Source: Lachnospiraceae bacterium
Lineage (GTDB): Bacteria > Bacillota > Clostridia > Lachnospirales > Lachnospiraceae
Length of the DNA stretch: 64,000 nucleotides
Assembly (NCBI GenBank): GCA_910574805.1
Contig: CAJTCV010000003.1
Coordinates: forward strand, 1 to 64,000
Direction: 5' to 3'
Numbering within the stretch: position 1 is the first letter of the stretch; every line of letters begins with the position of its first letter. Both the position numbers and the translations under genes were made by a program. Shown piece after piece: positions 1 through 8,989 of this stretch. Below the pieces are notes generated by a model, which saw only the letters and a program-made list of their open reading frames with translations, was not told where the DNA came from and made no database searches.

Positions 1-67
1 TAACAGATTTCAACTTTTTTAATTCATTTTCCGTAAGATGGATACTGTACTTTTTTGGTCTTGCCAT
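1..67 (-). CDS. IS630-family transposase, N-terminus only (runs off the window)
   Basis: On the minus strand an ATG at 67 opens a frame that stays open to the window edge and reads MARPKKYSIHLTENELKKLK. This matches the usual N-terminus of IS630-type transposases, where a helix-turn-helix follows. A GGCGGTG ribosome site lies just upstream. Only about 22 residues are visible, so neither the catalytic domain nor the integrity of the copy can be judged. It sits beside another transposase remnant, consistent with an accessory island. Confidence 0.55.
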   Translation of the reverse strand, partial: MARPKKYSIHLTENELKKLKSV

Positions 68-144
68 AGGAATCACCGCCGTTTCTTTTATTATACATCA
101 GAACAACTGTGATTACCAGAATTATTTGGTTAAATATCAACAGG

Positions 145-511
145 TCAGTACACTAGGGATTTCTCCATATAAGGCATACCATTTTTGCGGCATGCCCTGC
201 ATTCATGAGTTTCCAAGTAATGGTCGATCATTTTGAGGCTGGCAGGGATGAATTGTACCTCGATATGGACAGACTCTTACCATGGAGTTTTCGCATCTTT
301 CACAGATCTGTTCATTCTCATCGATCGTATGGGGCACTTTGCAGTGGGGAATGCCGTTTACCAGTTGGTCCCGTTGACCGGCATACTTCTTTTTACGCGG
401 GTGTTTTTCGATTTCGATTAGATTTGGTTCATGCACATCTGGTGCAATACAGGATTCAATTTCATTAAAAAGAGACATCTGCCCCTCTATTCCAAGATCT
501 GGCTTCTTCAC
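145..511 (-). pseudogene. IS66 TnpC transposase remnant with a frameshift
   Basis: The frame starting at 511 contains QMSLFNEIE, then HPRKKKYAGQR and a CxxC pair (ICERCENSM). That order is typical of the segment before the zinc-binding region in IS66 TnpC proteins. After SMVR the frame turns into unrelated sequence, while a neighbouring frame continues the family pattern (VHIEVQFIPASLK, then HECRACRKNG) and ends at a TGA at 145-147. A frameshift therefore interrupts the remnant near 270, and the catalytic DDE part is absent. It is a decayed insertion sequence fragment. Confidence 0.65.
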
Positions 512-618
512 CTGTGTGCGGCCATTTTAGGCGACCATTTTCGTAGTGCTTATAGAGATGGAGATATATTCTTCTCCTGATGTCCCAAAATGCAACAACA
601 AAGGGAAGAGCTACGCCT

Positions 619-870
619 TCAATGCTTTTCCTGTGTCCTCTGTCTTTCTTTTCCACCCTTTGGATAAGGTTCCTTAACATCCGTAAGATCCAGCAGATAA
701 TCAACACTCGTATCATAAAATACGGAGAGTGCAATCAATACCTTCGGCGGTATTTGGGTATTTCCATTTTCATAGTCACTGACAGTTCTCTGGCTGCAGT
801 TCAGGTATTCGGCCAGTTCCCGCTGCTTTAAATCCCTGTCTTCCCGCAGACTTTTTATATGATTGTACAT
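619..870 (-). CDS. XRE-family helix-turn-helix regulator, copy 1
   Basis: This 83-residue protein is a single Cro/CI-type HTH domain (KQRELAEYLNCSQRTVSDYENG) with a short charged tail. The start at 870 was chosen because a GGGGTG site precedes it at a good distance; upstream codons read as non-coding. It is a close paralogue of the gene at 984-1235, in the same orientation. Proteins of this size are usually autoregulating repressors of mobile or defence genes. The target is unknown. Confidence 0.8.
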   Translation of the reverse strand: MYNHIKSLREDRDLKQRELAEYLNCSQRTVSDYENGNTQIPPKVLIALSVFYDTSVDYLLDLTDVKEPYPKGGKERQRTQEKH

Positions 871-960
871 GCTTTTTACACCCCGGTAAAATGATAACGT
901 AAAATAGCATGTAATATATAAGTTTAGCGGAAAAACCGGTAAAAACGGCATTATAAAACC
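871..960 (-). promoter_or_regulatory. Upstream region of XRE copy 1, homologous to that of copy 2
   Basis: Plus-strand positions about 893-950 read GATAACGTAAAATAGCATG, then a TTTAGCGGAAAAACCGGT segment. The region above copy 2 (about 1253-1310) carries GATAACGTAAAACATCATG and TTTTAGCAGAAAAATCGGT in the same order. The duplication therefore included control DNA, and the shared GATAACGTAAAA block is a plausible autoregulatory operator. This is inference from similarity between the two copies. Confidence 0.45.
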
Positions 961-983
961 TTAAAGGAACAGTGGGTCAAACA

Positions 984-1235
984 TCATTCCCACGGCCGCT
1001 TTCTCTTTTTGTTGCTTCTGGGATGCGGTTTCATCTCATCTGTAAGATCCAGCAGATAATCAACACTTGTACCATAAAATATGGAAAGTTCTATCAGTAC
1101 ATCCGGCGGAATACGCGTCTTTCCATTTTCATAGTCACTGAAAGTCCTCTGACTGCATTTCAGATATTCAGCCAGCTGCCATTGTTTCAGTTTTCTTTCT
1201 TTTCGCAGTTTTCTCATATGTTCATACATAATCAT
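984..1235 (-). CDS. XRE-family helix-turn-helix regulator, copy 2
   Basis: The HTH protein reads MYEHMRKLRKERKLKQWQLA at its start, then CSQRTFSDYENGKTRIPPDV and STVDYLLDLTD-like sequence (here TSVDYLLDLTD). Start is at 1235 or 1229 (ATG ATT ATG); GAGGT lies just upstream of the first. It is strongly similar to the 619-870 protein across its whole length, so the pair arose by tandem duplication. The C-terminal tails differ. It is likely a small DNA-binding repressor. Confidence 0.8.
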   Translation of the reverse strand: MIMYEHMRKLRKERKLKQWQLAEYLKCSQRTFSDYENGKTRIPPDVLIELSIFYGTSVDYLLDLTDEMKPHPRSNKKRKRPWE

Positions 1236-1438
1236 CTTATACCTCATTGATAAGATAACGTAAAACATCATGAAATATGCGGTTTTAGCAGAAAAATCGG
1301 TAAAAATATTCACGAAAAAAGTATGGAAAAATGATAAGCGGATCGAAAGTCTTATTTTTGAGAAACCAGATGGAAATCATGTGCACAGGGGGCCGCGTGT
1401 GTTCTGACTGGCGATCATTCATATCCGCCAGTCAACAT

Positions 1439-1897
1439 TTAAATGTCAGAAGAGGCCAGGAGCTCAAGATTGGTTCTGCATTCCTGATAACGGCTTCTGC
1501 TGAGCGGGATGATTTCACCGGAGGTGAGACGGATATTGTAGCGGTCGCCTTCCGGCTTAATGTCATGGATATACTTCAGATTTACAATATAGCTGTTGTT
1601 GCAGCGAAAAAACAGGTGTTTTGGAAGTTTCTTAAGGATATCAGATATTTTTCCGGTCCATCGGATGACCTCATCTTCACAGTGGAAGATCAGGTGTCGG
1701 TTGTCAGTCTCTATGTAATAGCACCTGGAGTAATAGAGTCGATGATAGCCCTTCTTGGAAGACAGCCACAGAGCGGGTTCAGATACAGTGATCTTTGGCC
1801 GCGGTCTGTAATCCTGGACAGCATCTTCCAACTGCCTGAGCAGTTCCCCGCATTTTTCTTCGGAAACTTCACTGATTGTGATATGGATTTCATTCAT
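1439..1897 (-). CDS. LytTR DNA-binding regulator, copy 1
   Basis: This 152-residue protein has a C-terminal LytTR domain: the family patterns FRCNNSYIVNL and IPLSRSRYQECR are visible from about residue 95 to 145. There is no receiver domain; the N-terminal 45 residues form a short helical segment (MNEIHITISEVSEEKCGELL). The start at 1897 has AGAGGCGAGAA upstream. A paralogue lies at 5507-5953 on the other side of the SIR2/STAND operon, in the same orientation. Stand-alone LytTR proteins usually activate or repress neighbouring genes. Confidence 0.85.
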   Translation of the reverse strand: MNEIHITISEVSEEKCGELLRQLEDAVQDYRPRPKITVSEPALWLSSKKGYHRLYYSRCYYIETDNRHLIFHCEDEVIRWTGKISDILKKLPKHLFFRCNNSYIVNLKYIHDIKPEGDRYNIRLTSGEIIPLSRSRYQECRTNLELLASSDI

Positions 1898-1927
1898 GAT
1901 AGTTCTCGCCTCTTTTGTAAAGCTTAA

Positions 1928-2271
1928 AAAATAAAAGCTGAAGATCTCAATATTTTTATGCAGATCATTGTAAAAATTTTATAAAGATTATGTCAAAAGT
2001 GCAATGTTTCCTGCATGCTTTGCGGGTTTTGGTGCTTAATTTGCCCTAGAGTTGTCGTAAAGTGTTTTATACATCAGGAAATGAGAGAATGTTAAGATGG
2101 CGTTTGGGCGGACTGGCGGCTTCAGGCGCGGAAAGAGTAACAGATTATGCAGCTTTGACCGCAAAGAATGTCGAAAATATGGCGGATGAAAGAACTCGGT
2201 GGTATAATTTTATCATTTAAATATGTATAGGTTTTTCAGTCAGTGCACTGTAATGGGTGAGGAAAAAATGA
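1928..2271 (+). promoter_or_regulatory. Intergenic region with the likely promoter of the SIR2/STAND operon
   Basis: No convincing gene is seen in this stretch. An extended -10 box, TGGTATAAT, lies at 2200-2208, about 65 bases before the SIR2 start. A 43-codon frame (2089-2220) with a possible AGGA site is present but overlaps this promoter and has no recognisable family. A TTGTCGTAAA motif near 2052 resembles the TGTCGTAAA repeats at both ends of the element at 46332-56568. The region is AT-rich compared with the core chromosome downstream. Confidence 0.45.
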
Positions 2272-3264
2272 ATGTCAGAAAAGTCAACAAGGCAGAACCT
2301 GATAGACGAGATCAATAAAAATAATGAAAAAAATTTGTCAGAGCTGATGGGACGCCTGTCATTAAACGACAGTGTGGTACCATATATTGGTGCAGGCATG
2401 TCAAGCCCTGTATTTGGTACATGGAGTATATATCTGAAGTCGATTGTTCCCAAATATGATAAAGAAGGACATGAAGTGCTGTCGGGGAAGTTGGACGAAG
2501 GGGATTATGAAGGTGCAGCACAGTGGATCAGAGACACATATGGGATTGAATTTTATAATCAGACGGCAGAATATTTTTGTAATGCTAAAATAAAATATGA
2601 ATCTGTTTCCCAAGCTGTGAAACTGTTGCCTCAACTGTTTCGGAGAGCAGTCTTGACGACTAATCTGGATCGGATTATAGAGACTGTTTATCGCAGGGAA
2701 GGGATTTCTTTGAAAATTCTTTTGGCAGGTCACTCCAGACTGGTCCAGTCACTGACACGCGATGGAGCCCCTTGCCTGTGGAAGATCCATGGCGATATTG
2801 AAGACCGGGAAAGCTGGGTGCTGACGAAGGATGATTATGCAAAACAGTATGGTACGTCGGATGGAAGGCTTTTCAGGGATTACCTGGAGCAGGTGATTCA
2901 AGGGAAAGTTTTATTGTTTCTGGGATGCAGCCTGGAATCAGATATGATTGTGCATATCTTGGAAGACATGGGGAGAAGGAATCCTTATATCAAACATTAT
3001 GCGATTCTCCCGGTTAAAAATGGATATCGTTTTAAAATGTCAGACCAGGAAGACTTCAACCGGCGTTGTCGGCAGCTTGGATGTCTTGGAGTGAAGCCGA
3101 TCTGGTATCCGGATGGAAAGTATGATTTTGTGGAACGATACCTCTTGCGTCTGTTACAGGCAAGAAAATATTTTTCAGAACAGCAGAAGCTGCATTTTGA
3201 CGGACATCCATATCCATATGCCCTGGAAGAGGGCCGTTATATCAAAAAAAAACCGACGAAATGA
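2272..3264 (+). CDS. SIR2-like NADase, predicted effector of a defence operon
   Basis: The 330-residue protein carries the SIR2-like fold signatures in order: YIGAGMSSP at about 38-46 for NAD binding, TTNLD at 129-133, the catalytic-type histidine in WKIHGD at 173, and LGCSLESD at 217-224. In bacterial immunity such domains degrade NAD+ when a partner senses phage. There is no signal peptide or membrane segment, so it should be cytosolic. The stop overlaps the next start by four bases (ATGA), implying coupled translation and a complex with the STAND ATPase. A GAGG site precedes the ATG. SIR2 assignment is firm; the defence role is inferred. Confidence 0.88.
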   Translation: MSEKSTRQNLIDEINKNNEKNLSELMGRLSLNDSVVPYIGAGMSSPVFGTWSIYLKSIVPKYDKEGHEVLSGKLDEGDYEGAAQWIRDTYGIEFYNQTAEYFCNAKIKYESVSQAVKLLPQLFRRAVLTTNLDRIIETVYRREGISLKILLAGHSRLVQSLTRDGAPCLWKIHGDIEDRESWVLTKDDYAKQYGTSDGRLFRDYLEQVIQGKVLLFLGCSLESDMIVHILEDMGRRNPYIKHYAILPVKNGYRFKMSDQEDFNRRCRQLGCLGVKPIWYPDGKYDFVERYLLRLLQARKYFSEQQKLHFDGHPYPYALEEGRYIKKKPTK

Positions 3265-5291
3265 TTAAAGACCGGTTGATATCCGGTAAACCACTGGTTA
3301 TATGTGGAGAAGCTGGATCAGGAAAGAGTCAGGCAGCGTATCATGCAGTCAAACAGAGCGGGTTTTATCAAATAGAATGGATAGAAGCGTCCAATTCCAT
3401 ATGGATGCAGCAGCATTTGAAGCGTACATTTCGCATCTCCATGGATCGCATGCGGGAAAGAAACGAACTGGAAAAAATCCTGGCGTCTGTACCGGGGACA
3501 GGAGCTGTGGCTGTTATTTTTGATCATGTATGCGATCCTGAGCTGTTAAAGCAGATTATGTGCGTCAGCAGCAGTGCACAGATCATAGTTACCACATCAC
3601 AGAGTTCTTTTGTGTGCGGGGAAGGTTACTCTTATGTGCAACTGAAACGATGGAAGCCGGACGGTGTTCTGCCTTTGACAAGAGCATTAAAGGCGGCGTA
3701 TGCACGTGAAATTGGAGAGACAAAAGGAGCGCACGCGCAGAAGTGTTCAGAGACGAAGCCTTATGTTGTGGCGTTGTATCAATGGCTGAAAGACAGGGAG
3801 AGAAATGCCATGAACCCGGAGTTTGGAGCGTGGAAGCTGTTACAGTACGGTGCGTTGATGTGTGGTGCGTTGATCAGTTATACTGCTATGGGAAAACTGA
3901 TGGATCTGGGGCCAGGAGAGATTCGGAGGAATATGTGTTTTCTGGAACGACTGGAACTGATCAGGCAAAACGGCTGTGAAGTATCTGTGTGTCAGACTGT
4001 GCAGGAGGCAGTTCGGTGCTGCATGGGAGAAGAGGAAGTGCTGGACCGGGTGGATCGGATCCTCGTACAGGTCGAAGAAGCATTTGAGCGGATTCACCTG
4101 GAGTCATGGAAGATTCAGGAAGGAAGGGAATGGCGGGCACATACAGAAGCATTGCTGACTGACCAGAGTTGGAGGACAGATACGGAAGATGCGTTTTGTA
4201 TGGAGATGCATCTTTGTCTGCTGGCTGGAAAATATGATTTCGCTTCTGGCGAATATGACAGTGCCAGACAGTTGCTGCTAAAAGCGAAAACAGGAAGCTG
4301 GCGGAGATTTCCAAAGCTGTGCCGGGAGGTCATGACAGAGCTGGCACGTCTTATGGAGACAGAGAATGACAATGATGGAGTAAAAGCAGAGATCCGGGAG
4401 ATCAGGATGGAATGGCCGGATCTGGCAAAGGAACAGCCGGAGCTTCAGGCGGATCTTCTGGTGATTGAGTCACAGGCGGAAGAAAACAGGGGGTTTTATG
4501 AGAGGGCGAAAATGCTGTTGGAAGAGGGGAAGATCCTAATGGAGGAAACCAATGGCATTACAGAAGAGGCGCGAAAAGAGAAGATGGTGTATTTGTTAAA
4601 TGGTCTCGGAAAAATATACTGCAGCAGGCACCGTTATCATAAGGCAATGCGTATTTTCAGCGATGCAATCTCGCTTTGTGATTCGAGAGAAGAGTTTCGT
4701 ACAGCATTTCTCTATGGAAATAAAGGATATGTGTTGTATCGTCTTGGGAAATATAAAGAAGCAGAAGAGTATCTGACAAAACAGAGGCAGATATATCAAT
4801 CTGCTTATTGTGATGGACCAACCTGTGACGAACTGGATAATCTAAATGCTCTGATTGCTCTGTATGGGAGAATGAACGGAAAGGAGGATCAAATTGAGGA
4901 ATGCTGGAAATCAGCTATGCGGGGGATCGGAGAAGGGGGGCAGAGGTATCGGGATGCCAGGATATGTCTTTGTAATAATTATGGGGCATATCAATTCAGG
5001 AAAAATAAACTGGAGGAAGCAATCGGGTCGTTTGATATGGGTATCCGGTTGTGTGATCAGGGTAAGAAGCAGGAAAACCGTGTGATCCTGATTCAGCTTT
5101 TGTCAAACAGGGCAGAGGCGCTTTGTCGGAAAAAGAAATTTGCCATGGCGTTAGAGGACCTGCGGAGGGCAAGAAGTCTGGGCAGCAGATGGAAGTATCG
5201 GTATTTATGGCTGTATACTCAATATGTACGCATTTATCTGAAAAGATCATGGCATAGAGGATTTATACGAAGCAGGAGGAAATTTAGATGA
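3261..5291 (+). CDS. NB-ARC-type STAND ATPase with TPR repeats, predicted sensor
   Basis: This 676-residue protein opens directly with a P-loop (GEAGSGKS, 16-23). A Walker B-like strand (AVAVIFDHV) and an NB-ARC sensor strand (AQIIVTTSQSS) follow. A winged-helix-like segment (about 210-265) leads into a long helical C-terminal half with TPR-like repeats, for example GKYKEAEEYL and NKLEEAIGSF. This is the plan of NLR-like STAND sensors, except that the effector domain sits on the separate upstream SIR2 gene. The last about 16 residues are unusually basic. Skipping one base in the AAAA run at 5241-5244 gives a more protein-like tail ending at 5310, so a frameshift is possible. Confidence 0.82.
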   Translation: MIKDRLISGKPLVICGEAGSGKSQAAYHAVKQSGFYQIEWIEASNSIWMQQHLKRTFRISMDRMRERNELEKILASVPGTGAVAVIFDHVCDPELLKQIMCVSSSAQIIVTTSQSSFVCGEGYSYVQLKRWKPDGVLPLTRALKAAYAREIGETKGAHAQKCSETKPYVVALYQWLKDRERNAMNPEFGAWKLLQYGALMCGALISYTAMGKLMDLGPGEIRRNMCFLERLELIRQNGCEVSVCQTVQEAVRCCMGEEEVLDRVDRILVQVEEAFERIHLESWKIQEGREWRAHTEALLTDQSWRTDTEDAFCMEMHLCLLAGKYDFASGEYDSARQLLLKAKTGSWRRFPKLCREVMTELARLMETENDNDGVKAEIREIRMEWPDLAKEQPELQADLLVIESQAEENRGFYERAKMLLEEGKILMEETNGITEEARKEKMVYLLNGLGKIYCSRHRYHKAMRIFSDAISLCDSREEFRTAFLYGNKGYVLYRLGKYKEAEEYLTKQRQIYQSAYCDGPTCDELDNLNALIALYGRMNGKEDQIEECWKSAMRGIGEGGQRYRDARICLCNNYGAYQFRKNKLEEAIGSFDMGIRLCDQGKKQENRVILIQLLSNRAEALCRKKKFAMALEDLRRARSLGSRWKYRYLWLYTQYVRIYLKRSWHRGFIRSRRKFR

Positions 5292-5458
5292 GGATAAGAA
5301 TGTTCAGTGATATTGGTTTTAAAGGGAACCCCATGAAGCTTGCAGAAAGTCTGGTGTCTCATGGCGGTTGTCTGATGTCGGTGTTTTGTTTTTTTATATG
5401 CCTGTTCGGAATTGGCGCGGGTACATATGAGATTTATTCCTGGATAAGGAAGCTGTGA
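5288..5458 (+). CDS. Small single-pass membrane protein, third gene of the SIR2/STAND operon
   Basis: The ATG at 5288 overlaps the stop of the STAND gene (ATGA) and has a perfect AGGAGG site seven bases upstream. The 56-residue product begins MRIRMFSDIGFKGNPMKLAE and has one hydrophobic stretch (CLMSVFCFFICLFGIGAG) followed by a short polar tail. No family is recognised. Spacing and ribosome site support a real gene co-translated with the SIR2/STAND pair. A membrane-linked role, such as localisation or control of the complex, would be speculation. Confidence 0.55.
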   Translation: MRIRMFSDIGFKGNPMKLAESLVSHGGCLMSVFCFFICLFGIGAGTYEIYSWIRKL

Positions 5459-5471
5459 GAGCTGAGGAAAA

Positions 5472-5488
5472 GGGGAGGCTCGCTCCCC
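5472..5488. terminator. Weak GC hairpin between convergent genes
   Basis: GGGGAG at 5472-5477 pairs with CTCCCC at 5483-5488 around a five-base loop. It lies between the 3' ends of the defence operon and the convergent LytTR gene. No T-run follows on either strand, so termination here is only a guess. Confidence 0.3.
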
Positions 5489-5506
5489 GCCCCTTCGTCC
5501 TCATAC

Positions 5507-5953
5507 TCATCCCGGCAGTTCCAGGCGTTTTCTGCATTCCTGATAACGACTCCTGCTGAGAGGGATGACCTCTCCGGACTTGAGCCGAATGTTGTAGCGG
5601 TTGCCTTCCGGCATGATGTCGCTGATATAGTTCAGATTCACGATATAGCTGTTGTTGCAGCGAAAGAAGATTGTTTCCGGGAGCTGCTTCAGAATATCGG
5701 ATATCTTTCCTGTTTTTCTAAAGATCTCATGCTCGCAATGGAAGATCAGGTGACGGTTATCGGTCTCAATAAAATGACAGCTGGAATAATGGAGTCGATG
5801 AAGCCTGTTTTTAGAAGACAGCCAGAGGACGGGTTCTGATATGGTGATTGTTGGGCGTGGCTCATAATGCCGGACAGCGTACTCCAACTGTAGCAGAAGT
5901 TTCAGGCAGTCCTTTTTTTGTAGTTGGCTGATAGTGATGTGGATTTCTTTCAT
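5507..5953 (-). CDS. LytTR DNA-binding regulator, copy 2
   Basis: This is a 148-residue paralogue of the 1439-1897 protein, with the same short N-terminal segment (MKEIHITISQLQKKDCLKLL) and a C-terminal LytTR domain (FRCNNSYIVNL, IPLSRSRYQECR). The start at 5953 is set by GGGGGAGG nine bases upstream; the longer frame adds a hydrophobic leader with no ribosome site. It converges on the SIR2/STAND operon, which is thus bracketed by two related regulators. Whether they control that operon cannot be seen from sequence. Confidence 0.85.
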   Translation of the reverse strand: MKEIHITISQLQKKDCLKLLLQLEYAVRHYEPRPTITISEPVLWLSSKNRLHRLHYSSCHFIETDNRHLIFHCEHEIFRKTGKISDILKQLPETIFFRCNNSYIVNLNYISDIMPEGNRYNIRLKSGEVIPLSRSRYQECRKRLELPG

Positions 5954-6123
5954 AAACAGTTGCCTCCCCCTTTGAACTCTCATATATATAACGATTAAGA
6001 AGGGGAAAAATGACAGAAAAGTCAAAAATAATTTTAATTTTTTCAAAATGTGGACCGTTTTTTTGACGGATGCCGGCTGGAGAAATTTTTTCTGGAAAAA
6101 AATAAAAAAATGAAAAAAAGGTA

Positions 6124-6152
6124 TTGACGTCCGGCCTCCACAGTGCTATAAT
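6124..6152 (+). promoter_or_regulatory. Promoter of the tRNA-Leu genes
   Basis: TTGACG at 6124-6129 and TATAAT at 6147-6152 are separated by 17 bases, a near-consensus sigma-A promoter 36 bases before the first tRNA. A-rich DNA upstream may act as an UP element. Confidence 0.8.
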
Positions 6153-6164
6153 GCATATTGTTGA

Positions 6165-7955
<1,791 letters not shown>

Positions 7956-8007
7956 CAGATTTATCAGCAGGAAATAAAATCAGGGGCCGATGGAATATGC
8001 GCTTCTG

Positions 8008-8050
8008 CCGGTCCGCCCGGTAATCCGTGTGATATTGCCGGGCAGACCGG
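8008..8050. terminator. Long imperfect hairpin between convergent genes
   Basis: The arms CCGGTCCGCCCGGTAA and TTGCCGGGCAGACCGG pair with one or two mismatches around an 11-base loop. It lies between the 3' ends of glpK and the kinase-like gene. No T-run follows on either strand, so it could be a processing or REP-like element rather than a true terminator. Confidence 0.4.
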
Positions 8051-8092
8051 ACAGGATCACATGTTACAGCAGCCCCTGCCGGTATTGCGGGT

Positions 8093-8722
8093 TCAGTCGA
8101 TATATCCCTTTTGTTTCAGATAACATTTGATGAGTTCGGCGCCCTCCTGAATGGTCATACTGCCGGTATTCAGACACAGATCGTAATTGGCAGCGGAGTC
8201 CCAGGTTTTGCCGGTGTAGTAGTTGTAATATTTGCGGCGCTGTTTGTCCGTATCCCTGATGCGGTCGATGGCGGTGTTCCGTTCCAGAGAAAAAGTGCTC
8301 ATCATCCGGCGGACTTTGCTCTCGGAATCGCCGCATACAAATACCCGGATCACGTGGTCATGATCCCTCAGAATGTAGTCAGAGCACCGTCCGATGATCA
8401 TACAGGTCTCGTTGTCGGCGAGCTCCCGGATCAGTTCCGACTGGAAGCGGAACAGATTGTCCGGAGAGACAATATCCTTTCCCAGGGAAGGCTTCTGGTC
8501 TCTGGGATTCAGATCCTTGATGATTTTGTACAGAAGGTTGTTGCCGGGACGTTCGTTGTTCACATGGAAAAATTCTTCCAGGACACCGCTCCTGTCGGAG
8601 ACCATGCGAAAGATATCCTTGTCGTAATATGGGATATTCAGCTCTTCGGAAAGCATCTGTGCGATCAGCGTCGCGCCTGCGCCGCATTCACGCCCCAGTG
8701 TAATCGTAAATTTTTTTGCCAT
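8093..8722 (-). CDS. Cytidylate kinase-like protein
   Basis: This 209-residue protein belongs to the cytidylate-kinase-like P-loop group. It starts ITLGRECGAGATLIAQMLSE, a variant nucleotide-binding loop, followed by YYDKDIF and later CMIIGRCSDYILRD. The RR and KVRRMM segments suit phosphate contacts. Start 8722 is preferred because AGGGG lies eight bases upstream. The real substrate of this group is often unknown; it is not the housekeeping cmk, whose loop is more canonical. Confidence 0.8.
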   Translation of the reverse strand: MAKKFTITLGRECGAGATLIAQMLSEELNIPYYDKDIFRMVSDRSGVLEEFFHVNNERPGNNLLYKIIKDLNPRDQKPSLGKDIVSPDNLFRFQSELIRELADNETCMIIGRCSDYILRDHDHVIRVFVCGDSESKVRRMMSTFSLERNTAIDRIRDTDKQRRKYYNYYTGKTWDSAANYDLCLNTGSMTIQEGAELIKCYLKQKGYID

Positions 8723-8841
8723 ATACACCACCCCTTTGTGGAAATATTATAAGTCTGTCCTCATTGTAACACAGGATATGGGCGAAATCAACAAAGAGAC
8801 GAGGTGTTTTAGAATTTGTTTAAAATTTTTAGAAAAAATTA

Positions 8842-8868
8842 TTAGCACTCACATAGAATGAGTGCTAA
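8842..8868 (+). promoter_or_regulatory. CIRCE operator (HrcA binding site)
   Basis: A perfect CIRCE: TTAGCACTC, nine bases, GAGTGCTAA. It lies directly upstream of the -35 box of htpG. HrcA represses heat-shock genes through this element, normally groESL and dnaK operons. Confidence 0.95.
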
Positions 8869-8875
8869 AAATGTC

Positions 8876-8904
8876 TTGACTTTTGGCGTCTGTGGGATTA
8901 TATT
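8876..8904 (+). promoter_or_regulatory. htpG promoter
   Basis: TTGACT at 8876-8881 and TATATT at 8899-8904 are 17 bases apart, just after the CIRCE operator. An approximately 80-base leader precedes the htpG start. Confidence 0.85.
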
Positions 8905-8989
8905 ACTATTAAACCGCGCAGGCAGTGAACCGGGGAGCATAAGGACCGGGGCTGCAGCGTCAGATCAGATAAAGAAAGGCAGTGGAAAT

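Noticed and set aside
465-734. 89-codon minus-strand frame between the IS66 remnant and the XRE gene
   Set aside because: It overlaps both neighbours, and no domain is visible; probably decayed insertion-sequence DNA.
2089-2220. 43-codon frame before the SIR2 gene
   Set aside because: It has a marginal ribosome site and overlaps the extended -10 promoter; kept only as a note because no homologue can be named.
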